From Chloroflexota bacterium (GTDB lineage: Bacteria; Chloroflexota; Dehalococcoidia; SM23-28-2; RBG-16-64-32), in the NCBI GenBank assembly GCA_005880075.1, contig VBJT01000100.1, forward strand, positions 1 to 18,614: a DNA stretch of 18,614 nt. Reading direction: 5' to 3'. Position 1 is the stretch's first letter. Each line of letters starts with the position of its first letter. Position numbers and translations under genes: made by a program. The notes below the pieces were generated by a model. It was not told the DNA's origin. It made no database searches and saw only the letters and a program-made list of their open reading frames with translations. Positions 7,004-14,300 of the stretch are shown piece after piece.

Positions 7004-8176
7004 TTAGTTGAAATGTTCGGCGCGCGCGAACACGAGGCGCCCGGCCACCCAGGTCATCGCGACCTGGAGACGCTTGTCTAGGGCAACCACGTCCGCACCG
7101 TAGCCCGGCGCTATCCGGCCCTTGCGATCCGAGAGACCAAGGACGCGTGCAGGTGTAGTTGATGCCATGCGGACGGCATCTGACAACCGGGCAACGCCCC
7201 ACTCGACTACATTGCGGACGATGGTGTCCACTGTGGCCGCACCTCCGGCGATCGTCCCGTCAGGCAGCAGGACGCGATCGCCGGCAAGGCGTGCCTCCTC
7301 ATTGCCCAGGCGGAACTTCCCCTCGCCTACTCCGGCTGGCGGAACGGCATCGCTCACCAGCGTAATACGCTCTGGCCCTGCCGCGCGTACGATCGCCCTC
7401 ACGGTGGCCGGGTGAAGGTGCACGCCGTCGGCGATCACCTCGAGCGTGGCGTGCAGCGAGTCGATGGCTGCTAACACCGGGCCCGGGTCGCGGTGGTGGA
7501 AGGAACGCATGCCGTTAAACGCGTGCGTCACGTGCGACGCGCCGCTGCGAAAAGCTCCGAGAGCGTCCTCGTACGTGGCGTCTGTGTGGCCAACGGAGAC
7601 GACGACGCCTTGCCCAAGTAAGCGTTCCATCACTGCGTCGGCACCCTTGACTTCCGGTGCCACCGTGACGAGGCGCAGCGTTCCGCCCGAAGCCTCGATC
7701 AGCCGGTCGGCCAGGTGCAGGGCGGGCTCGGCCGGCCAGCCTTTCGGCAGCGCCCCCCGCCGCTTCCGGCTCACGAACGGCCCCTCGAGATTCACACCGA
7801 GGACATTTGCGCCGCCTTCAACCGGCCCGGTCGCCTGCGCGGCCGTGCGGACAAACTCAAGTCCCTGATCGATTCCTTCGGCGCAGATCGTCGGGAGGAA
7901 CGATGTAACGCCATGCGCCACCACCCAACGCGCGTAGGACTCGATTTCAGCGGAATCTTTCGTCGCCAGCGAGAAGCCACCGCCGCCGTGCACGTGAAGA
8001 TCGATGAAGCCCGGCGCCAGCGTCAAGCCACTTGCTTTCGTGATTTCGGCGCTCGGCGGCGTCTCGGTGGCGGGGCCGGCATAGGTGATCCGGCCCTCGT
8101 CGTCGAAGACAACCGTCCCCGTTTCGATGCTTTCGTTGGGAGTCAGGATGCGGGCCCCGAGGATCGCGCCGCTCAT
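7004..8176 (-). CDS. nagA: N-acetylglucosamine-6-phosphate deacetylase
   Basis: An amidohydrolase-fold enzyme of 390 residues that removes acetate from GlcNAc-6-phosphate in amino-sugar and cell-wall recycling. Visible motifs are PGFIDLHVHGGGG with His61 and His63, NLEGPF with Glu131, GHTDATYEDA with His197, THAFNGM with His218, DGVHLHP at 250-256, and SDAVPP with Asp276 as the likely catalytic acid/base. The intact HxH pair means a second metal could be bound, as in some family members but not E. coli NagA. No glucosamine-6-phosphate deaminase or transporter is nearby, so it is not in a typical nag operon. It is divergent from the universal stress protein gene. Confidence 0.94.
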   Translation of the reverse strand: MSGAILGARILTPNESIETGTVVFDDEGRITYAGPATETPPSAEITKASGLTLAPGFIDLHVHGGGGFSLATKDSAEIESYARWVVAHGVTSFLPTICAEGIDQGLEFVRTAAQATGPVEGGANVLGVNLEGPFVSRKRRGALPKGWPAEPALHLADRLIEASGGTLRLVTVAPEVKGADAVMERLLGQGVVVSVGHTDATYEDALGAFRSGASHVTHAFNGMRSFHHRDPGPVLAAIDSLHATLEVIADGVHLHPATVRAIVRAAGPERITLVSDAVPPAGVGEGKFRLGNEEARLAGDRVLLPDGTIAGGAATVDTIVRNVVEWGVARLSDAVRMASTTPARVLGLSDRKGRIAPGYGADVVALDKRLQVAMTWVAGRLVFARAEHFN

Positions 8177-8185
8177 CGGTAGCCA

Positions 8186-8191
8186 ATCTTA
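8186..8191 (-). promoter_or_regulatory. Candidate -10 element of nagA
   Basis: On the minus strand TAAGAT lies exactly 9 bases upstream of the nagA ATG, with no Shine-Dalgarno sequence between. This matches the arrangement before the first acyl-CoA dehydrogenase and the SDR gene and suggests a leaderless or near-leaderless transcript. No convincing -35 hexamer is visible. Confidence 0.4.
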
Positions 8192-8268
8192 CTACGGGAG
8201 CGGCGGCCGGCCGAATGTAACCGCACGACAGGCAGAAGCATCTTAAGCACTTAGACGGACACCCCGCT

Positions 8269-9150
8269 ATGTTGAACAAGCTCCTCGCACCCCTGGACGG
8301 TACCCCGCTGGCGGAAGCCGGCCTCCTATGGGCGGAAAAAGCGGCCCAGCGCTCCGGTGCTTCCGTCCACCTTCTCACGGTCGTCGACCCTTCGCTTGGA
8401 GACACCGCAACTCGAAGCAAGGAATCGGAAGCATACCTTCAGTCCCGGCGCGACCAGCTCAAGAACAAGGGCCTGACCGTGAAGATGGAAGTCGCCACGG
8501 GCGAGCCGGCCCAGACCATCCTCGAGCACGCCGAGAACGTCGACCTCACCGTCGTCAGCTCGGGCACAGTGCGCTGGCTGATCAGCGCCGTCCTCGACCG
8601 CGTTCTCGAGAAGATGACCAGGCCGCTGGTCGTCGTGCGCGCCTCTGCAGTTCAGGCGCCCGTAGTCCCCGAGCTTGACCGGATTCTCGTCGCCGTGGAC
8701 CGCTCGGACTACTCCGGCGAGATCTTACCCGTCATCCAGGACCTGGCGAAGGCCTTCCGGGCGTCGGTCGCGGTCTGCCACGCGGTCCCTCCGATGACGG
8801 ATGCCTATGGACGGCCGACCCAGACGCACGTCTCAGGCGCCTCGGCCTCGATCCACGAAGCTAACCTCTTCGTGGCCCGCGCTGCCCAGAAACTGCAGGA
8901 CGACGGAATCGACGTCGAAACGATTGTCGCCGTCGGCGATCCGCCCGGGCAGATTGTCAACGCGGCGCAAAAGAGCGGCGCTGGCCTCATCGCTCTCACG
9001 ACACGCGGCCGCGACCATCTCGACAGCCGCCTCGTCGGCAGTACCGCTAACGCTGTCCTCCATTCGACGCGGTTGCCTTGCCTACTCACGCGCCGGGTGC
9101 CGCTAACCGCCGGTTTCGGTGCCTCGCGCTTCGGCATTACCTCAGGCTGA
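8269..9150 (+). CDS. Tandem-domain universal stress protein
   Basis: A cytoplasmic 293-residue protein with two UspA domains (about 1-125 and 136-276). Each starts with a typical strand: KLLAPLDGTPLAE in the first and RILVAVDRSDYSGE in the second. The second domain keeps much of the nucleotide-binding loop (TTRGRDHLDSRLVGSTANAV, 244-263). In the first the corresponding loop is SSGTVRWLISAVLDRVLEK, which lacks most of the glycines, so only the second domain is likely to bind ATP. It is transcribed divergently from nagA across a 92-base gap. No strong ribosome binding site is seen before the ATG. Confidence 0.9.
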   Translation: MLNKLLAPLDGTPLAEAGLLWAEKAAQRSGASVHLLTVVDPSLGDTATRSKESEAYLQSRRDQLKNKGLTVKMEVATGEPAQTILEHAENVDLTVVSSGTVRWLISAVLDRVLEKMTRPLVVVRASAVQAPVVPELDRILVAVDRSDYSGEILPVIQDLAKAFRASVAVCHAVPPMTDAYGRPTQTHVSGASASIHEANLFVARAAQKLQDDGIDVETIVAVGDPPGQIVNAAQKSGAGLIALTTRGRDHLDSRLVGSTANAVLHSTRLPCLLTRRVPLTAGFGASRFGITSG

Positions 9151-9179
9151 CCTAAGCCACGGCTCTCCTAAAAGCGCTG

Positions 9180-9188
9180 TGATATTCT
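9180..9188 (+). promoter_or_regulatory. Candidate extended -10 before the PHP hydrolase gene
   Basis: TGTGATATTCT (about 9178-9188) contains a TATTCT hexamer preceded by TGA, an extended -10 arrangement. It lies about 43 bases before the TTG start. No convincing -35 is visible. Confidence 0.3.
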
Positions 9189-9231
9189 GGCAGCAGCCGG
9201 TCGAAGGCGGCCGGGCATCCTGGGGGCAAGA

Positions 9232-10746
9232 TTGACAGAAACGGTCCGCATCGAGGGCCACGTATCGGCGCAGCAGATCAGGCAGAACCCCTACTTTTAC
9301 CTCCCCTTTAACGTCCCGCAAAACGCCTCTCGCATTCACGTCTCGTACGGCTACTCCGATCGCCTGACGACGCCGTTCGGCAACGGCCGGGGCAACGTCC
9401 TCGATATCGGCATCTTTGACTCGCGCGGCTACGATTTTCCGCAGCCCGCTGGCTTCCGCGGCTGGAGCGGTGCCTCGCGCCCTGAGTTCTTCCTCGCGCA
9501 CGACGACGCGACGCCCGGCTACATCCGTGGCGACCTCTTCCCCGGCGAATGGAACATCATGCTCGGCGTAGACCGCATCGAGCCCGAGGGGGTTCGCTAC
9601 GATGTGACGGTTGCCGTGGAGCAGGACCAAGGAGCCGATAGCCACAAGATAGAAAAAAACACGGGTTCCGCTCGTCCTGAGGCACTCGTAGGACGAGCGG
9701 GGCACAGCGCCCCGAATACCAGCGGCCCTCGCTGGCTCAAAGGCGACCTTCATTGCCATACCGTCCACTCGGACGGCCTCAACTCCGTCGAGGAGATCGT
9801 CCGCAATGCCGTCGGGCTGGGCCTCGACTTCCTCGCGGTCACCGACCACAACACGAGCACGCATTTCGAGGAGCTCGAGCGCCTTTCGGACTTGCCCATC
9901 GTCCTCATTCCCGGCGAGGAAGTCACCACCTATTGGGGCCACGCGAACATGTGGGGCCTGCGCGAGTGGATCGACTTCCGCTGCGCCGACGAGGCGTCGA
10001 TGGACGGCGTCCGCCGCTACGTCCTCCAGAAGGGCGGCCTCATCTCCGTAAACCACCCGAAGTGCGTCGGCCCGCCCTGGTTCTTCCGCGGCTGGGAGGG
10101 CTACCCGTCGATGGAGGTCTGGCAGGCGCCCTGGCGCTTCTACAACTGGGAGTCGCTCGAGCGCTGGGACTCGCTCCTCCGCAAGGGCGAGCGCGTCGTC
10201 GCCGTCGGCGGCTCAGACGTCCACTCCATCCCGCCCGCCGAGCCCCGCCACCCCCATGGCCTCGCCAACCCAACCACCTGGGTATACGCAGACGTATCAG
10301 CATCCGCGCCCCTTCCTGCTCGTCCTGAGGCTCTCGTAGGACGAGAGGGGCGACCACGCCCCGAACAAGCCATCCTCGACGCCATCCGCGCCGGCCACGT
10401 CTTCCTCACCGACGCCCCGAACGACACCCGCCTGGTTCTGAACGCCGACGCAGACGGCAACGGCCGCTTCGAAACGCTGATGGGCGACACGATCGAACCA
10501 AATGACGGCCGCCCGGTGCGCTTTCGCGTCCAGGTGAACGGCGGAATGGACCGCCGCCTCTGGCTCATCGCCGACGGCGTACCAATCGACATCCGCCCGC
10601 TCGACAGAGTCGAGTCTAGGCACGAGTTCGAGCTCGACGTCTCGGGCCGCTGCTACGTCCGCGCCGAGCTGCGCGGCCACCGCGGCCGCCCCGAGCGCGG
10701 CGAAGTCATTTGGGCCATGACAAACCCGATTTGGGTGAACGCATGA
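9232..10746 (+). CDS. CehA/McbA-like PHP-domain metallohydrolase
   Basis: A 504-residue protein with an N-terminal beta-sandwich-like region (1-140), a PHP metal-hydrolase domain (about 168-395) and a C-terminal beta region. PHP ligands are visible in KGDLHCHTVHSDG (170-182), VTDHNT (203-208), PGEEVTTYWGHAN (227-239), SVNHPK (272-277) and GGSDVH (326-331). The layout resembles CehA/McbA hydrolases, which include carbamate-pesticide hydrolases and phosphoesterases; the substrate here is unknown. The start is TTG 9232, after a GGGGGCAAG stretch. Two copies of one palindromic repeat are read in the same frame: ARPEALVGRAG at 147-157, between domains, and ARPEALVGREG at 363-373, late in the PHP domain. 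The stop codon abuts a copy of another repeat. Confidence 0.9.
   Translation: MTETVRIEGHVSAQQIRQNPYFYLPFNVPQNASRIHVSYGYSDRLTTPFGNGRGNVLDIGIFDSRGYDFPQPAGFRGWSGASRPEFFLAHDDATPGYIRGDLFPGEWNIMLGVDRIEPEGVRYDVTVAVEQDQGADSHKIEKNTGSARPEALVGRAGHSAPNTSGPRWLKGDLHCHTVHSDGLNSVEEIVRNAVGLGLDFLAVTDHNTSTHFEELERLSDLPIVLIPGEEVTTYWGHANMWGLREWIDFRCADEASMDGVRRYVLQKGGLISVNHPKCVGPPWFFRGWEGYPSMEVWQAPWRFYNWESLERWDSLLRKGERVVAVGGSDVHSIPPAEPRHPHGLANPTTWVYADVSASAPLPARPEALVGREGRPRPEQAILDAIRAGHVFLTDAPNDTRLVLNADADGNGRFETLMGDTIEPNDGRPVRFRVQVNGGMDRRLWLIADGVPIDIRPLDRVESRHEFELDVSGRCYVRAELRGHRGRPERGEVIWAMTNPIWVNA
9668..9717 (+). repeat. In-frame palindromic repeat within the PHP gene, copy A
   Basis: CCGCTCGTCCT (9668-9678) is perfectly complementary to AGGACGAGCGG (9690-9700) around an 11-base loop. 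A smaller GGGGC/GCCCC hairpin follows. The second copy, at 10317-10366, has the same loop length and the same following GCCCCGAA. The repeat adds ARPEALVGRAG to the protein. Confidence 0.85.
10317..10366 (+). repeat. In-frame palindromic repeat within the PHP gene, copy B
   Basis: CTCGTCCT (10319-10326) pairs with AGGACGAG (10338-10345) around an 11-base loop, and a GGGGC/GCCCC hairpin follows. It is read in the same frame as copy A (alanine codons at 9670 and 10318), giving ARPEALVGREG. Confidence 0.85.
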
Positions 10747-10772
10747 ATGTAGCGGAGCGCCTTCAGGCCCCC
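10744..10772. repeat. AATGTAGCGG repeat, copy 3
   Basis: GAATGTAGCGGAGCGCCTTC followed by AGGCCCCC closely matches the copy at 58. It begins inside the stop codon of the PHP hydrolase gene (TGA 10744-10746), so it inserted directly at the gene end or the gene uses the repeat for its stop. Confidence 0.65.
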
Positions 10773-10808
10773 AATCCGGTCGACGCAACACGCCCGAGGC
10801 CAGCGCTC

Positions 10809-10831
10809 GAATGTAGCCCGGAGCCTTCAGT
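10809..10831. repeat. AATGTAGCCCGG repeat, copy 4
   Basis: GAATGTAGCCCGGAGCCTTC matches the left half of the hairpin copy at 2131. The right arm is missing, so this is a half copy. It lies about 40 bases downstream of copy 3 and is followed at once by a repeat of another family. Confidence 0.6.
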
Positions 10832-10847
10832 CGCCGCGGTTTACGTC

Positions 10848-10912
10848 ATCCTGAGCGCCGACCACGACCGGTCGCTGCATGACACAACTTCGCGAAGGGA
10901 TCCGGGGTGGGG
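10848..10912. repeat. GTCATCCTGAGC..GCGAAGGGATCC repeat
   Basis: The segment starts with CGTCATCCTGAGC and ends with CGCGAAGGGATCCGGGG, with an inner CGACCACGACCGGTCG dyad. A related segment with GTCATTCTGAGC and GCGAAGAATCTCGG occurs at 15883-15980. The repeat makes up most of the gap before the GRAM-like gene. Confidence 0.55.
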
Positions 10913-10945
10913 CAAAGATGTACGCGCCGACGGAAGGTTCGAGCC

Positions 10946-11356
10946 GTGAACGGGGAGGGAGCGGTCCGAGTTGGTCGAGCCTTCACTCGATTGGTCGAAC
11001 TCTGCCCGGACGAAAGAGTCCTCAGGACATCAATGGTGAGTCGTGAACGGCTCTTTGTGGTGGCTCTTGGCATGCTCTATTCGACTAACCAGCGTCTAAT
11101 TTTCTGCCCCTACTTGTACACGTTAGCATGGTCACCCATCATTGTTGACCTAGGGGCGATCGAGTCTGTCGGGTCGCCTAGGATGTCTTGGTACCGAAGC
11201 CTCTCCCATCTGTTCATTTCAACCAGTTGGTATGTCAAAGTTCGCAAGCGAGTCCACTTCTTCTCTTCGATGAGCGAGAGTGACAACAGAGACAGTTGGC
11301 TCACGGCCGTCTCCTCCGTAGCCAACGTTCCCATTGTACAATCGCGTGACTTGTAA
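10946..11356 (+). CDS. Small GRAM/PH-like domain protein
   Basis: A 136-residue protein from the GTG at 10946. It has the pattern of a GRAM or bacterial PH domain: an opening LVELCPDERVL strand, GMLYSTNQRLIF (42-53), then WSPIIVDLGAIESVGSPRMS, a VKVRKRVHFFSS strand pair and a closing DSWLTAVSSVA helix. Such domains often bind lipids or act as cytoplasmic adaptors; no specific role is known here. An earlier in-frame GTG at 10907 lies inside a repeat. I prefer 10946 because GGAAGG precedes it at good spacing. The gene is visibly more AT-rich than its neighbours, which may indicate acquisition. Its end runs directly into the tandem repeats before the mannosidase. Confidence 0.6.
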   Translation: MNGEGAVRVGRAFTRLVELCPDERVLRTSMVSRERLFVVALGMLYSTNQRLIFCPYLYTLAWSPIIVDLGAIESVGSPRMSWYRSLSHLFISTSWYVKVRKRVHFFSSMSESDNRDSWLTAVSSVANVPIVQSRDL

Positions 11357-11612
11357 AATCCCCTGCACCTATATCGTCGCCCCCGACTTCAGTTGGATCG
11401 CTTCCCATCTGTTCGTGCTGAGCCCGTCGAAGCACCCGTTCGAGGAGTAGTGAATGCCTGATAATCCGCGCACTTATATCGTCTCCTCCCACACTCGCTG
11501 GGACCGCTCCCATCCGTTCGTTCTGAACCTGTCGAAGCACGCGTTCGAGGAGTAATGCATGCCTGATTCCCCGCGGACCTATATCGTCGCCTCCCACACC
11601 CACTGGGACCGC
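11349..11612 (+). repeat. 105-bp tandem repeat spanning the mannosidase start
   Basis: Three units have an exact 105-base period: 11349-11453, 11454-11558, and a partial third that is the true gene start (11559-11612). Each unit combines a copy of the first 54 bases of the mannosidase gene with 51 bases of a dispersed repeat (GTTCGTGCTGAGCCCGTCGA in unit 1). The anchor TATATCGTC falls at 11370, 11475 and 11580. Unit 1 has lost the ATG and most of its first bases. Units 1 and 2 each end with GAGGAG six bases before the next unit's first base. Confidence 0.9.
11454..11555 (+). CDS. 33-codon upstream reading frame, duplicate of the mannosidase N-terminus
   Basis: The product begins MPDNPRTYIVSSHTRWDR, a diverged copy of the mannosidase start in which the second metal-binding His is Arg. 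It continues with a repeat-encoded tail ending LSKHAFEE. GAGGAG (11442-11447) is well placed for translation. The TAA stop (11553-11555) lies between the mannosidase ribosome binding site (11547-11552) and its ATG (11559), so coupled translation is possible. It is probably a duplication by-product. Whether it is translated is unknown. Confidence 0.4.
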   Translation: MPDNPRTYIVSSHTRWDRSHPFVLNLSKHAFEE

Positions 11613-14273
11613 GAGTGGTACCAGCCCTTCGAGGCCCTCCGCGCGCGCCTCGTGCGCGTGATGGACGCCCTCCTCGACCTGCTCGACCGCGACCCCGACT
11701 ACCGCCATTTCGCGCTCGACGGCCAGACCATCCCCCTCGACGATTACCTCGAGGTCCGGCCGGAGCGCCGGGCCGACATCGAGCGGCTTGTCCGTAACGG
11801 TCGGCTGCTGATTGGGCCGGGCTACGTTCTCCCCGACGAGTTCCTCATCGGCGGTGAGGCCCATATCCGCAACCTGATGATGGGCATCCGCTCGGCCCGC
11901 GAATACGGCGCCGTCATGGCGATCGGCTACGCGCCCGACGCCTTCGGCCACATCGCGCACCTGCCAGCCATCCTGCGCGGCTTCGGCATCGACTCGGTGC
12001 TCCTATGGCGCGGCGTCCCGCACTCCGTCCCGACCTCCGAGTTCCGCTGGGCCGCGCCCGACGGCTCGGAGGTCCTCGTGCTGCACCTGACCCACAGCTA
12101 CGGCCCGCTACCGCCGTTCGAAGACAATCTGGAGTTCGTTCGCCGGTCCATGAACAAGGTCTGGACGGAGATGGAGCCGCTCGCGACGACGAAATATGTG
12201 CTCGTGCCAAATGGCTCTGACCACCTCCCGGCCCACGAGGCGCTCCCGGCGTTCATCAAGCGTGTGAACACGCAGCTCAACCACGGCTCTGAGATGGTGC
12301 ACGGCAGCTACCCGATGCACGCAGAGCTCATTCGTCAGGAACTCGACGGCCGCCTCGCCGAACTGCCGCTCTTCGAAGGCGAAATGCGCTCCAGCGAGCG
12401 CTCGAACGTGCTCGCCGGCGTCATCTCGACGCGCATCTGGGCCAAGCAGCGCTATCAGCACTGCGAGGACCTGCTCGCGCGCTACGCGGAGCCGCTCAGC
12501 GCCTGGCGCTGGCTGGTTGGCCGGAACATGGAACAGGGACCTGGGAACGCAGGTGCGGAATCAGTCCGCGGCCTGCTGAAGCAGGCGTGGCGGCTACTCC
12601 TTCAGAACGGCCCTCATGATTCCGTCACCGGCTGCTCAGTCGACCCCGTCTACGAGGACGTCCGGCTGCGCTTCGACCGCAGTGAGCAGATCGCCGAGTC
12701 CGTCATCCACGACTCGCTGCGCTACCTCGGCGAAAGGGCCGCGCGGCCCGGCGAGGACTCGGTCCTCGTATTCAACCCCGAGAACGGCCCCCGCACCGAC
12801 CTCTGCTCGCTGCAACTGCCCGTCGACGACGAGGGCCGCCTCCCCGCACGGCTGATCGACGGCGAAGGGCGCGAGTCGCCGCTGCAGGTCATCGAGCGCG
12901 GCGGCTACTCGCCTCGCGATTCGCGAGAGCGGGTGACGGCTGCGTTCGTGGCGCCCGATATGCCCGGCTTCAGCTATCGGGTGTTTCACGTCGAATACGA
13001 CGACGACGCCGTAGGGGCGAGGCACATCGACAAGGATGCGCCCACCCAGCTGAGTCCGGAAACGGGCAAGCGTTTCGAATCGGACGGATGGGTGGGTGCC
13101 TCGCCCCTACGGGACGCCATTGAGAACGAGCGCTTTCGCCTGATAGCAAACGCGTCCGATGGCACGCTTACCGTCGAGGACAAGCGTACCCGCGAGACCT
13201 ATGCTGGCCTCAATCGCTTCATCGACGGCGGCGAACGTGGCGATGAGTATACCTACTGTCCGCCCGAACACGACCAACTTGTAGACCGGCCGTCCTCAGC
13301 GCCCTCAATTCGCCTGATCGAGTCCGGGCCTGCCCGCCACACCCTCGAAGTTCGCATGAAATTCTCGCTCCCGGCGACGCTGGCCGTGGACCGCTCGGCT
13401 CGCTCTGACGAGACGGTGGACTGCGAGATTGTGACCCGCGCCTCACTCTACCCCGGCGTCGCCCGCATCGACATCGAGACGGAGGTCGACAACCGCGCGA
13501 AGGACCACCGCTTGCGCGCCCACTTCCCGACCGGCATCGCCAGCGAGCGGGTGCACGCAGAGCAGCACTTCGGCGTAATCGAGCGCTCCGTCGGCAAGCC
13601 TGAATTCGACGAAACCTGGATCGAGAATCCCGCCTCGACCTACCCGCAGCGCGCTTTCGTCGATGTCAGCGACCCTTCGACAGACTCAGGGCGAGCGGGG
13701 CGCGGCCTGATGTTCGCCAACTGTGGCCTGCCCGAATACGAGGCGGTCCGCGAAGTGGACGGAAGCGTGACGATCGCACTCACCCTTTTGCGCTGCGTCG
13801 AATGGCTCTCCCGCGAGGACCTCTCAACGCGTCCCGGCCACGCCGGCCCGCGCATGCACACCCCCGGCGCTCAGATGCAGGGCCGCTGGAAGTTCGAGTA
13901 CTCACTCATCCCGCACGAGGGTGGCTGGGAAGAAACCTTCGTTGAAGCGCACCGCTTCCTCCACCCGCTGCGCGCCTTGCACGCCACCCGCGGAGACGGC
14001 AGCCTGCCGCCGAACGCCTCGCTGGTCGAGATCGATCCGCCGCAGGCCGTCCTGTCGACCGCCAAGCTCGCGGAGGACGGCGACGGCGTGGCCGTCCGCG
14101 TCTACAACATCGCGCCGGGACCCGTCGGGGCGACGCTACGGCTCGAGCCTCCGTTTGAGATTATCGAGCGGGTCGATCTCAACGAAGAGAATGCCTCTCG
14201 TTTGGAGACCGCAGACGGCGCAGCTCGACTCGAACTTCGTTCGAACGAAATCGCAACGCTTAAGTTCCGTTAG
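11559..14273 (+). CDS. Glycoside hydrolase family 38 alpha-mannosidase
   Basis: A 904-residue enzyme expected to cleave alpha-linked mannose from oligosaccharides with retention. Conserved GH38 elements are SHTHWDREWY (12-21, Zn ligands His15 and Asp17), GYAPDAFGHIAHLP (123-136, nucleophile Asp127) and NGPHDSVTGCS (350-360, Zn ligand His353). A long beta-rich C-terminal half follows. There is no signal peptide, so it is probably cytoplasmic. GAGGAG lies six bases before the ATG and is supplied by the upstream repeat. The coding region carries two in-frame repeat-derived insertions: a 102-bp nested inverted repeat (residues about 484-518) and a short repeat (about 705-714). Both fall outside the catalytic motifs. 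The gene reads open throughout. Confidence 0.94.
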   Translation: MPDSPRTYIVASHTHWDREWYQPFEALRARLVRVMDALLDLLDRDPDYRHFALDGQTIPLDDYLEVRPERRADIERLVRNGRLLIGPGYVLPDEFLIGGEAHIRNLMMGIRSAREYGAVMAIGYAPDAFGHIAHLPAILRGFGIDSVLLWRGVPHSVPTSEFRWAAPDGSEVLVLHLTHSYGPLPPFEDNLEFVRRSMNKVWTEMEPLATTKYVLVPNGSDHLPAHEALPAFIKRVNTQLNHGSEMVHGSYPMHAELIRQELDGRLAELPLFEGEMRSSERSNVLAGVISTRIWAKQRYQHCEDLLARYAEPLSAWRWLVGRNMEQGPGNAGAESVRGLLKQAWRLLLQNGPHDSVTGCSVDPVYEDVRLRFDRSEQIAESVIHDSLRYLGERAARPGEDSVLVFNPENGPRTDLCSLQLPVDDEGRLPARLIDGEGRESPLQVIERGGYSPRDSRERVTAAFVAPDMPGFSYRVFHVEYDDDAVGARHIDKDAPTQLSPETGKRFESDGWVGASPLRDAIENERFRLIANASDGTLTVEDKRTRETYAGLNRFIDGGERGDEYTYCPPEHDQLVDRPSSAPSIRLIESGPARHTLEVRMKFSLPATLAVDRSARSDETVDCEIVTRASLYPGVARIDIETEVDNRAKDHRLRAHFPTGIASERVHAEQHFGVIERSVGKPEFDETWIENPASTYPQRAFVDVSDPSTDSGRAGRGLMFANCGLPEYEAVREVDGSVTIALTLLRCVEWLSREDLSTRPGHAGPRMHTPGAQMQGRWKFEYSLIPHEGGWEETFVEAHRFLHPLRALHATRGDGSLPPNASLVEIDPPQAVLSTAKLAEDGDGVAVRVYNIAPGPVGATLRLEPPFEIIERVDLNEENASRLETADGAARLELRSNEIATLKFR
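13010..13111. mobile_element. 102-bp in-frame MITE-like inverted-repeat element
   Basis: CGTAGGGGCGAGGCAC (13010-13025) is perfectly complementary to 13096-13111. Inside this, CCCACCCA (13041-13048) pairs with TGGGTGGG (13089-13096) and GTCCG (13054-13058) with CGGAC (13081-13085), so the whole element can fold as one long hairpin. It is 34 codons long and keeps the mannosidase frame. GACGCC occurs at both edges (13005-13010 and 13113-13118) and may be a target duplication, but the left copy overlaps the arm by one base. The end sequence matches the repeat at position 1. Confidence 0.8.
13671..13701 (-). repeat. In-frame reverse copy of the CTGA..GTCGAAG repeat within the mannosidase gene
   Basis: The plus strand reads CCCTTCGACAGACTCAGGGC then GAGCGGGG. 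Its reverse complement, CCGCTCGCCCTGAGTCTGTC then GAAGGG, matches the repeats at 9668 and 10317 and the repeat part of the tandem units at 11408 and 11513. It encodes DPSTDSGRAGRG in the mannosidase. Confidence 0.65.
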
Positions 14274-14300
14274 CGTCTCAGTTCTCGTTCGGGATTAGGC

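Noticed and set aside
9142..10056. 304-codon minus-strand frame across the PHP hydrolase and its upstream gap
   Set aside because: It is antisense to a gene with all PHP metal motifs, and it shows no domain of its own.
11349..11612. Short CRISPR-like array
   Set aside because: There are only three units of 105 bases with no unique spacers, and part of each unit is a copy of a coding sequence; no cas genes are present.
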